Part shown: positions 25,601 to 37,600 of the stretch, in pieces
Layout: each line of letters begins with the position of its first letter
Numbering within the stretch: position 1 is the stretch's first letter
Assembly: GCF_027942865.1 (NCBI RefSeq)
Contig: NC_134515.1
Location: forward strand, 3,976,839-4,040,838
DNA length: 64,000 nucleotides
Direction of reading: 5' to 3'
DNA from: Odontesthes bonariensis
Taxonomy: Eukaryota; Chordata; Actinopteri; Atheriniformes; Atherinopsidae
Notes under the pieces: generated by a model
Databases searched by the model: none
The model's input: only the letters and a program-made list of their open reading frames with translations
Told to the model about the DNA's origin: nothing
Position numbers and translations under genes: made by a program

Positions 25601-28600
25601 CTTTTCTTTCAGCCTCAGGTGACACGATTTTCCAACAGATTTCAGTTCTGGACGGTTTTCAGTGTAACTGACTGCATTAAGAGGCTCGGATGTGCACGGT
25701 TATCTCCATAAAGGCTTTACGAGGACGAACCTGCTGAAAGTTTCTCTGTTCTTCTTCTCTGTGCACGTTGCAGGCAACATTCTGAGCTACTGGTGCTTCT
25801 CTCCCGGCTTCAGCATGCAGGACCTGGAGAGTCAGGGCGTTCGCTGCATCATTCTGACCAGCGGGACCCTCTCTCCTCTGTCCTCCTTCACCTCTGAGAT
25901 GAGGATGTACGTCACCACAGCCTCTCTTTAGTGATTCATTAGGAAGCAACTCTCTGTGTCAAAGGTTTACAGCAAGTGGAGCTGAAGACCGTCGTCTCTT
26001 TTCAAACGATCCCCCCAGGATGCGACCGGTTCTCTGAATTTCATCTGAATGGCGTCCAGTTGTTTCAGCTCGTCTGCTTAAAGTCACACTTTAAGATTCA
26101 TTAATTAAAAAAAAATCATTCATTTCTGCACAAATTTAAAAAGAAAAGATCTCTAAAATACATTTAACTCTAATGATGCTTCAATTTACAGCAGAAAAAG
26201 TTGAAATCCAACCAGAACATTGCTGTTATTTTCCAGTTTTATCACCTCTGCCTTGGCTTAATGTGTGATCCTGATCTGCAGTTAGATTTATGGAACCAGC
26301 AGCTGTTGACCTGTAATAAGAAGTTTGTTCATCAATAATAAAGCAAAAAGGATTTCACTGCCACACAAACATGAACCAACACTGTAGAAGCCCAGAACTC
26401 TGATGCTCCTGAGCTCAGCAGAAATGTCCCTTTCAGCACTTAAATTCTCAGAATTAAAAGAATAAATCAACTACACAGGCAGCCACTTTGAAATTAAAGG
26501 GACAGTTCGCCTTTTTTGACATGAAGCTGTATGATATCCCATATCAGCAACATCATTTATGAACATCTTCTTACCCCCTGCTGCGTCCTGTGAGCAGAGT
26601 TCCAGCCTCGTTTTGGTGTTGATGAAGGTAGTCCGGCTAGTTGGCTGGGGTTTAAAAAATAAAGCGTTTTGCTTCTCAAAGCAATATGTGTTCAACAGAG
26701 TAATACATTTGCATCACAAAATGGTTCTCCAGGAAAAAGTCAGACCTCACAATCGCTTAGCCCTATTTTCTCTCCCTTCGTATCACTGCCTGCTGCCGAC
26801 AGCCGCGCCTGTTACAGTGTTTGCTGCTCGGTCTGCACAGCAGGCAGTGATACGAAGGGAGAGAAAATAGGGCCAAGCGATTGTGAGGTGTGACTTTTTC
26901 CTGGAGAACCATTTTGTGATGCAAATGTATTACTCTGTTGAACGCATATTGTTTTGAGAAGCAAAACGCTTTATTTTTTAAACCCCAGCCAACTAGCCGG
27001 ACTACCTTCATCAACACCAAAACGAGGCTGGAACTCTGCTCACAGGACGCAGCAGGGGGTAAGAAGATGTTCAGAAATGTTGCTAGTATGGTATGTTATA
27101 CAGCTTCATGTTAAAAGAGGCGAACTATCCCTTTAACGTTATTTCCACTTTCTCAGCTTTATTTTCTCACCTAAATCAAGTCATTAAATCACCGGGATTC
27201 ATCAAATTTGAACCCGTTGAGCTGTCAGACACGAGTTCTTCTGGAGTTGTGTGAATCCTTCTCTGTCTTCCTCTTCAGAAACTTCCCCGTGCGGCTGGAG
27301 AACGGTCACGTGATCGAGCGGGATCAGATCTTTGTCACCGTCATCGACCGCGGCCCCGATGGCGTGCACCTGAGCTCAGCGTTCGACAGAAGGTTGGCGT
27401 TCTGATCGGTGTTTTCTCATCTTCGGAGGGTTTGTTTACCCTGATGTTGTCTTTATATTGACCAGTTTTCCTTCTGTGACAGGTTTATTCCTGAGAACAT
27501 GGCATCTTTAGGCAACACTGTCGGTAAGCTCTCACTAAACTGAAGGATTTGATTCTGTGTTTTCTCCTTAAAATCATTAAAAACATGAACCGCTCTACAG
27601 CTAAAATGAGTTCTTAAATGTCCAGAAAAACAAGGTTCTGCTCTTATTTAATGTGCATTTAGCTCATTTAAAACGGCTTCTTTGCTAAGTTGTCTGTTCT
27701 GTGTGGACACAACACTGGTTCATCCCTTGAGTTAGGAGCCTTTTTCCTGCCTGAATGGTTCACAGGTCAGAGTTCAGGGGCTTAACAAAGAAAAAACACA
27801 TTCCTGTGAAGATGCTCAGGTACAAGGACTGAAGTTGAGTGAAGAAGCAGAAAAACTCTGAAAGAAAATCTAAAGAAATGTGGTTTGATCAGGACTTTTT
27901 GAACAGTATTTTATGTAAATGTACTTTATTTATACGGCCCTTTACAGACAATCCTTACGATGTACCAAAGTGCTTTAAAGCAGGTAATAAATACGATGGG
28001 GCGAGGCCGTTAAGAGCTTTAAAAACAAACATTAAAAAGTTTAAAATCAGTTCTATAAAGGACAGGAAGCCAATAATAAAATTAGTTTATAATAAATCAA
28101 ACTTTGTTCTGGATACATAAATAATTTTCAGCTAAAATCTCTTGTTGAACAGGATTTTTGTGTTTCTTTGCATAATTTTGTCAGCAGTGTGAGATTTTTC
28201 TTGGGATTTGGACATGAATGCGTTTGCTTGGTTTCCTCCTCAGCGAACCTCAGCCGTGTGGTTCCTCACGGCCTGCTGGTGTTCTTCCCTTCCTTCCCTT
28301 TAATGGAGAAAACCCTGGAGTTCTGGAGAGTGAGTCAAACTCAGCCGTTATCCGTGTTGGGAAACCTTTTTGGCTCCTACGATGTTTGAATTGACCGTAT
28401 TTTCGTCTCGTCTCTGAAGGCTAACGGACACGCAGACCGCATCGAGAATGTGAAGCCCATGTTTGTTGAACCCAAAGGGAAGGGCACCTTTAATGAGGTG
28501 ATTATTCAGCTTTTATTCACTTTTCTTTCACAGTTTCCTGTCCTAAACGCTCATCTGTTTGCCTGTGTTTTAGGTTATTGATGGATATTACAGCAAAGTC

Positions 28601-31600
28601 AATGATCCGGCGTCTAAAGGTGGAAGTTTCTTTGCTGTGTGTCGAGGGAAGGTGAGGACATGTCTGAACTTTTACCTGGAAGGATTCAGAGGAATGTTCT
28701 GGATGTTTTTGTGGCCGTTACATCGAGTATAAACGCCACATTTTCCTCAGGCCAGCGAGGGCTTAGACTTTGCCGACACCTTCGGCCGGGCCGTCATCAT
28801 CACCGGCCTTCCTTTCCCTCCTCGGATGGACCCCCGAGTCATCCTGAAGATGCAGTTTTTAGACGAGATGAGCAGAAAGAAAACTCCCGGGATGAGGGTG
28901 AGGGAGAGCTGATGTCTGATTTTTAAACGGTTTGGTGGCTCGGTCGAGTCAAAGGTTTAACCCTCATACCTGATTTAAAATGCAACTTAATTTCTGAACG
29001 GGGACACTTTGGTCCCCTTTTAAAACAACTTAAAAACATCATATGTTAATATTTTTTTCTGCTTTTTTTTCATAAATCTTTTATTCCACTTCAGTTCTGA
29101 CCATAACTACCAAGTTTTCAATAATTTTCAAAAATGTAACCCTTTAAATACTGGTTTATATGATGTAAACGCCAATTTCTGTAAAAAAAAAAACAAAAAA
29201 AACCCCACAAAAACTGCTATATTTTCAATATATAGAATGCAAAGTGAAATTGTTGAGTAGGGATAATTATGGTCTGGGATATGTCAGTGATCAGCAAAAA
29301 CATTGATTTTTAGGGATTTTTAATTTTTTTGCTATGTTTGATTAAAAAAATAAATAAAAAAAACTCCTTAATTTCTGAAAAGGGACATTTTTGGCCCCTT
29401 TTAAAACAACCTAAAAACATCATATATTAATATTTTTACCCACTTTTTTTCCATAAATCTTTTATTCCACTTCAGTTCTGATCATAACTACCAAGTTTTC
29501 GATTATTTTTAAAAAAAATTAACCCTTTAGATGCCAATTTATACTTTTTAGCCCAAATTTTAATCCTTTAGGTGCCAGTATTTTCAAAATATGGAATGCA
29601 AAGTGGAATTATTGAGTAGGGATAATTATGGTCTGGGATATGTCAATGATTAGCAACAACATTGATTTTTAGGGATTTTAAATTTTTTTGTTACGCCTGA
29701 TTTTTATTAAAAAAAAATAAATAAAAAATAAATAAAAACTCCTTAATTTCTGAAAAGGGACATTTTTGTCCACCAATGAAAAATTGCATTGTATATGATG
29801 TGTGTTTGAAAATCAAAAAAATTGTCAAAAATGCACAACTGGACCCAATATGATGAGTATCACTATTTTCAGTGTGAAATTACAGGAGAAAGTTCACCCC
29901 AAGTGGAGAAAAATGTCCTCTAACAGGGATTAGGGTTAAACCGGTGATTGTTTTCTGTGTGTGTGGTCAGTACTTATCAGGGCAGGAGTGGTACAAACAG
30001 CAGGCCTTCAGGGCCGTGAACCAGGCCATCGGCAGAGTGATCCGACACAAGGAGGACTATGGAGCCATCTTCCTGTGCGATCAGAGGTCAGACTCATCAC
30101 ACACTCATCCAGAGTCAGAGTTTAAGTTCACTGGTGTCGTCAGATTGGTTCTGAGTAGGGACGTCCCGATCCGATCACCTGGTTTCATCCCGATCAGCGA
30201 TCGGATATGTAGCCTATCTATATATGTAAATTTATTAGGGACCGAGCAGTGAAACTGCAAGGACCCTATTGTATCTTTAAGGTTTATTATTATTCTGTCG
30301 TATTATTCTTTGCAAAAGGTGCTCGAAAACTGTTGAAATTCTGCAAGCGCCACCTGCCAGTCAAACTTTATATTTTTGGGAGTCCCTCATTGACTCTGTA
30401 GCGCCCCCCAGCGTTGACAGGGTGGACGTGTGTGCCAAGTTTCATGACTTTGCGATGATGATAAGGCTTTCAAATCACAAATGCCATCACACGATTTTCA
30501 CCGCCTGGCCACGCCCACACCGTTCAGAGTTTGGAAAAGTTTCTCCATGATCCCCCCCCCCCCATGTCTTAAGAGTAACCTGGCCAAGTTTGGAGTCTGT
30601 AGTATTAAATCTGTAGGAGGAGTTGGAAGTCAAAATGTTATATGTGCGCGTTCAGGCTGGGTCCAGCATTCACCGTATAAAGTTTGGGACAGATTGGATA
30701 ATGTATGTGGGAGTTATAAGCGACTTAATTTTTTATGGCGAGTCATCGAACTTTGAGGCGTCGCCACGCCCTTTAAGTCTTGAAAAAGTTGCCCAATGAT
30801 TCTTTCCCCCCATGTCTTAAGAGTAACCTGGCCAAGTTTGAAGTCTGTAGCATTAAATCTGTAGGACGAGTTCGATCATATGCAAGGTGTGGAATCGGTC
30901 AAAAATGGCACCAAAACGCACCTTCCATCCAAAATGGCCGCCTTCCTGTGGACGTGGCACCATGGCGGCATGAGACTTTTTCGTGCGCCTGGGCATGATG
31001 AATGAGTGTACCGAATTTCGGTGTCCCACGCGAAACTAACCCCAATGCGGGCACCATTTTTAAGCACCGTAGGGGGCGCTACAGAGTCAATGAGCGACTC
31101 CCAAAAATATAAAGTTTAGATTCTTTCATGTCGTCGACCGGCAGGTGGCGCTCGCAAAATTTCAAGAGTTTTCGAGCACGTTTTGCAAAAAAATAATAGT
31201 AACTCCTTCAGACTCGAGTCTGTTTTGGGTAGAAATGAGCTGGGATTTATAGTTATTGGAGCTAAAATAACGAGCCTTCGTGTTGAATTCTCAGACCACG
31301 TCCTGTAGCTCTGTGATGCTGCTGATGCTTTTCAGAGTAATAATCTGGCTTTTTCCCGCAGGTTTAAAAGCTCTGATGCTCGGGCGCACCTTCCATCGTG
31401 GGTGAAGCCCTACGTGCGCCTCTACGACGGCTTCGGGAACGTGGTCCGCGACGTCTCGCAGTTCTTCAGAGTGGCCCAGAAGCTGGTCGGTTTCAGCCTT
31501 TTTAAAGTGATACTCCGGAGTAGATTCACCCTGGGGTCATTTGAACCGTGACATCCAGCCAAGTAGCCCACCCGCAGTTTTTTCGATCTTGGCTGAACAT

Positions 31601-34600
31601 CAGCTGAGTTACTGAGTTATCCCGAATAGCTTAGTACAAGGGTTAATGGACCCTGGCAGTATCTCCAAAATTACCACACTAAAATCACATGCCATGACAC
31701 CAAACTTCTACAGTAGTACAAATATGGTCTGTACTCACCAAACGATGCATTTGGAAGTTTGAAAATAGTCCAGGAGTTTATTATTATCAACACAAGCCTG
31801 ATAGCTTCTCTGCTGCTAAAGCTGCGTCGACGTCACTTCCTTGATCTGGGAGCTTCAAAGTAAGATGAGGGTTGATCTACTACTGTAGACAACAAAGCAA
31901 GGCTGCTCAATTTCTCCATTGATAAAATAAATTCACAACTCTACAACATAAAAATTCATAAAAAACATGTAGAATATAGCATATACTTTGTTGTCTACAG
32001 TAGTAGATCAACCCTCATCTTACTTTGAAGCTCCCAGCTCCCAGAAGTGACGTCGACGCAGCTTTAGCAGCAGAGAAGCTATCAGGCTTGTGTTGATAAT
32101 AATAAACTCCTGGACTATTTTCAAACTTCCAAATGCATCGTTTGGTGAGTACAGACCATATTTGTACTACTGTAGAAGTTTGGTGTCATGGCATGTGATT
32201 TTAGTGTGGTAATTTTGGAGATACTGCCAGGGTCCGTTAGCGCTTATAAGAAGCTATTCGGGATAACTCAGTAACTCAGCTGATGTTCAGCCAATATCGA
32301 AAAAACTGCGGGTGGGCTACTTGGCTGGATGTCACGGTTCAAATGACCCTAGGTTGAATCTACTCCGAAGTATCGCTTTAAGCCACGGTGGGGTTCCTCT
32401 GGGCTTCTCGGTAGTTTTTAACACTTCTGTGTGGTTGTTTTCTGACGTGTCAGCGACCTGTTGTGGGGAAGGCGGCGGCGGCGGACGGCTGTGCGGCGCC
32501 GTGTTCGCCCAACGCTGAAACCTCCAGCTCCACCTGCTGCTCCTCCTCCTCCCAAAGCTCCCAAACCCAGAAGGCCAAGGTGCTGGACGCCCACCTTCCC
32601 AGCCTGAAGCGGAGGAGACTCAGTGAGTTTGAGGATAAATGTTTCAATTCTCATTTTACTCCTAAAACGTTTGAGAGAAAAATGTTTTAGTCTTAATCTA
32701 AACCAGGGATGGGCAACTGGCGGCCCGGGGGCCGCACACGGCCCTCGTCCTCACTCAGTACGGCCCGCAAATAGATCAATAATAATTAAAAAAAAAACAA
32801 AAAACTTGTAATTATACTGTTAACCGATAGAGGGCGCGCCATACGCAAACGATAGCGGGGCCCGGGCCGCTTTCCGCAACAGCGAATAGGAAAGTCAAGA
32901 GCCATGGCCACTAGCAGTGGCAAAAAGAGAAAACTTGACCGAGAAAATCACATTTTTCAGCCAAAATGGGAAGAAGAATACCTCTTCAGTTTTGTTCTTT
33001 GTTATGAAGGAGTTCAAATTCCTTTTTTGCACTTTTTTTTAAGCAAATGTTTTGTCTTTGTTGCTTATTAAGGACGTGTTCAAATGCATTTATATGCAGA
33101 AAATAGTTGTATGTTGGTGCAATAAACATACAGATATAAATTCATATAAAATGTGTTCTTATTGAGAATCATTTGTAGCGTCTCATGTCCAATTATTCGA
33201 AGTGCGTGGTCATGTTGGCCCTCCAATGATAGTGCTGAAAAAATGTTGGCCCTCTTTATTGTGGAAGTTGCCCATCCCTGATCTAAACCAACAAATGGAA
33301 CTCAGGATGATATTCATACTTTTATTCAGCAGAAACTCTTTACACATATTAGCCTGAGAAATCAGAAGTAATGGGACAGCTGGAGTCTGACATTTATCCT
33401 GCACTGAAAAGTTCAGTTGACCTTTATCCAGAAAGAAGAAAGGTTCCTTCTGCTCGAGGTTTTTGCCTCAGAAGTCGTATGAAGATGAGAAAAATGTGTC
33501 TGAGAGCTGCAGGCCTGCAGGAGGACTGGAGATGAGCCACAGCGCACCCTGCTGTGATGCAGGAAGGGAAGTCTGGCACCTTCCTGCTGAGCCGGGCGGG
33601 AATCAGTCTTTGTGTTAAAGCATCAGATGGGAAAACCCTGTTTTTAAGAAGTCATGCTGTGTCCAATCTGTTTACAGCCGAGCTTAAAGGGATAGTTTGT
33701 CTCTTTTGACATGAAGCTGTGTGACATCCCATATCAGCAACATCATTTATGAACATCTTCTTACCCCCTGCTGCGTCCTGTGAGCAGAGTTCCAGCCTCG
33801 TTTTGGTGTTGATGAAGGTAGAGCTTAGATCGGTCCTAAAAAATCAAACCCGACCCTTTCCGAGCCCGGCCCGGCCTGGCACATTAACTGTAATTATGAG
33901 CCCGAGACCACTTTAAACCCGAACATTTCTTAATATGTGGGCCGTTATATCTGACGTTGTCAACGTTTTTTTGCTATCATAAGTTAGCGGCATGCTACAC
34001 TTACTGCACTCCACAAAGCCGACACATACATTGTCACCACCCACGACTTGTTTAAAATATGTCCATACCTCCGACTCTCCTTGAAACTTTTAATTCTCCC
34101 GTTTTTATTTTTTTCTTTACTTCTTCAGGCTCCATGTTGCACGCCAGCCAATTCAGCACAGCAGGGCAGGCTCGGTGTTACGCTGGCCAGTGGAGGAAAA
34201 CTGCGCATGACACATAGCCTTTTGCAATTTCGTAGTCTGACTTGTGCAACTTTGTATACATTAAGAATATTGTCTATAAAGAATATTTCGTCTAATTATT
34301 ACATAATTTTGCCCGTACCAATTAAGCTAATAGTGATTTTTTAAAAAAAAAAAAAAAAAAAAGCTTGATCACGCCCGATCCGGTCCGACCCGAGGATAGT
34401 GGCGGGAAATATCAAGTTCGGGCTCGGGTGCGGGCAGAGAATCTAAACTCAAGATGAAGGTAGTCCGGCTAAAGCGTTTTGCTTCTCAGAACAATATGCG
34501 TTCAACAGAGTAATACATTTGCATCACAAAATCGTTCTCCAGGAAAAAGTCAGACCTCACAATCTCTTGGCCCTATTTTCTCTCCCTTCGTATCACTGCC

Positions 34601-37600
34601 TGCTGCCGCCTGCCGACAGCCGCGCCTGTTACGGTGTTTGCTGCTCGGTCTGCACTTCGGTCTGCACAGCAGGCAGTGATACGAAGGGAGAGAAAATAGA
34701 ATCACCTGGTTGAATTGACTTGTTTCCCTTGTGATCAGATGACCACGGCAGAGCCAATGGGATCGCCAGAATCTGCATCGACTATGAGCACGAGGTGCGG
34801 GAGAGTCAGAGGAGGCCGGCCAACCTGCTGGACGCCCTGGAGCGAGGGGAGCGCCTCAGCGACGGAGACGGCGGCGCCGCCGTCAGAGAGGTAGCTTTAC
34901 GTCAGAGATACTCATCAGAATCAGAATCAGAAAAGGTTTTATTGCCAAGTAATTTTTACATCACAAAGAATTTGGCCTGGTCTGTTTGGTTTCATGAAAT
35001 CAAAAAATATAATAATAATAAAATAAAGTAATAAATGTAAAAAAATTTAAAATATATGTACAATTGTACTCATTGCGCGGCTCCTCAAGCTCTAATTGCC
35101 GGCTCGCATTCGCATAGTAGCTTATAACAATTTGGTAACAATAACAATAATTTTTTTCAAATAACACACAGCGAGTACTGCACAGTATTAATTATTTTTA
35201 TTAAGTTTGCGTTTTTGTAGTATTAAGTATTTTTTATTAAGTATTAATTAAGGCTTAATGGTGTTTCCTAAAGGGGGAACTGTTAAACCTGGCAACGCAG
35301 CCCGCTTAAACCACCTCACACTTGACCGCAGAGCACGCTAGCTCCTTTAGCCAGCGCGAGATGCAGGCACAATGGATCGGTTTTTAATTAAAAAAGGGCA
35401 AAATCAGCACAAAAACCATGCTCATCCTGAATGTCTCACTATGATTACAACAACAAACTACAAATACAACATGAAGAAAGTCGAGGACATGCACGCCAGC
35501 TTCAGCTCATCCCAGTATTAAGATAAATGTGGTCTGAATTGAAAATGTATTGGCTGTGTTGTTATATTTATATGTAGAAATGCATATTTGTAAAAGGGGA
35601 CTTTAGTATGTTGTGGTAAAAGTGGCTCTTCCCTTGATTTTGCTGCCAATGTGGCTCCTGTGAAAACAATAGTGAGTATCACTGTTTCACATGAAGCGAA
35701 ATGAGATCTGGGAGAAGTGTCTGATTGAGTCCATGTGAGTCATCCTGCACATCGAGGTGTGACAGGTACTGTTGTGCTTTCTCTTTTGAAGGCGAGCCGT
35801 TTGTCCACGCTGGCTCTACAATACGACAAGAGGCTGGAGGAGGAGTTACGAGGGGGGAGGCGGAAGATAAAGCTGGTCCAAGATCAGGTTTGTGTGCTGA
35901 TTTATTGCACGATGAGTTTCTGAGTCTGGAAACACACTGCTAAAGTATTTACTAGTTCCTGAGTTTGGGGAAAAACTGTGAGATTCCCTGAGAACGTAGC
36001 CCTTCAGCTCTGGCACCAACACGTAAGTTGATCACCTGATCACCAGTTGAGCTTTACTGGGAGACTCTTAAATCTTAAATCAGGTTTGTGCGGAAATAAT
36101 CAAACTGAACAGACACCTCAAAACCTGAGACATTTGGGAGCTGCTGGCGTGATCGTAAAGACGGTCGAAGCAAAGAGAACGGAGCCGAGGAACAAGACCA
36201 AGAATTTGTTTTAATTTTCTTCAGATTTTTCTTTTTAAAGGGATAGTTCGCCTCTTTTGACATGAAGCTGTATGACATCCCATATCAGCAACATCATTTA
36301 TGAACATCTTCTTACCCCCTGCTGCGTCCTGTGAGCAGAGTTCCAGCCTCGTTTTGGTGTTGATGAAGGTAGTCCGGCTAGTTGGCTGGGGTTTAAAAAA
36401 TAAAGCGTTTTGCTTCTCAAAAGAATATGCGTTCAACAGAGTAATACATTTGCATCACAAAATGGTTCTCCAGGAAAAAGTAAGACCTCACAATCTCTTG
36501 GCCCTATTTTCTCTCCCTTCGAATCACTGCCTGCTGTGCAGACCGAGCAGCAAACACCGTAACAGGTGCGGCTGTCAGCAGCAGGCAGTGATACGAAGGG
36601 AGAGAAAATAGGGCCAAGAGATTGTGAGGTCTGACTTTTTCCTGGAGAACCATTTTGTGATGCAAATGTATTACTCTGTTGAACGCATATTGTTTTGAGA
36701 AGCAAAACGCTTTATTTTTTAAACCCCAGCCAACTAGCCGGACTACCTTCATCAACACCAAAACGAGGCTGGAACTCTGCTCACAGGACGCAGCAGGGGG
36801 TAAGAAGATGTTCATAAATGATGTTGCTGATATGGGATGTCATACAGCTTCATGTCAAAAGAGGCGAACTATCCCTTTAAGTTCAGATTTTTGTCTGATA
36901 TTTCTTCTTATGTGTCTGTGTGTCTCACTGACTAATGAAATCTCTGCCAGGCTGCATATAAACATGTAAATAAAGCCAAATATTATGTCGTCATACACCG
37001 CTGGAAAGCTAAAGTTCTTCAGGTTCGAGTCGGCCGCTGACGCAGTAAACAGTTTTGGTGTTTTTCTTAATTCTTGCTGAAGAAGCCGAGCGTCTCTGAG
37101 GACGTGTCGGAGGAAGGCAAAGCCGGCAGGGCCAAGCAGTTCCTGGCAGACATGAAGAAGTCCCTGAGCAAGGTGAGCTTCGACCGCATCGTTCAGGCTC
37201 TGCAGAGCTACAAAACCTCCGACAACCTGCAGGTCCTGCTGACGGAGACGGCCGTCCTCACCGAGGACGCCAACACCCACAGTCTGCTCCGCGGTGCGTC
37301 TGCAAAGCTCTGATGCCCGCCTGCTTCACACCATACCGAGCATGAATACGACCGCTTTCATGCTGTGTTTCTGTTCCAGGTTTCTACCAGTTCGTGCGTC
37401 CGCATCACAAAAAGACGTTTGACGAGAAATGCCGGGAGCTGACCGGGCAGGGCTGCGGATACAAGGCCGACCACTCGCTGTCCAAGGACGAGAAGAAAGC
37501 CGTGATGAGTGGTAGGAACGGTTCAGAATGCATCTGTGATATGTTCAGAGAATATAAAGCCAGCAGAGCTCTGAGATCCAAGGACTCAGGTCAGCTGGTC

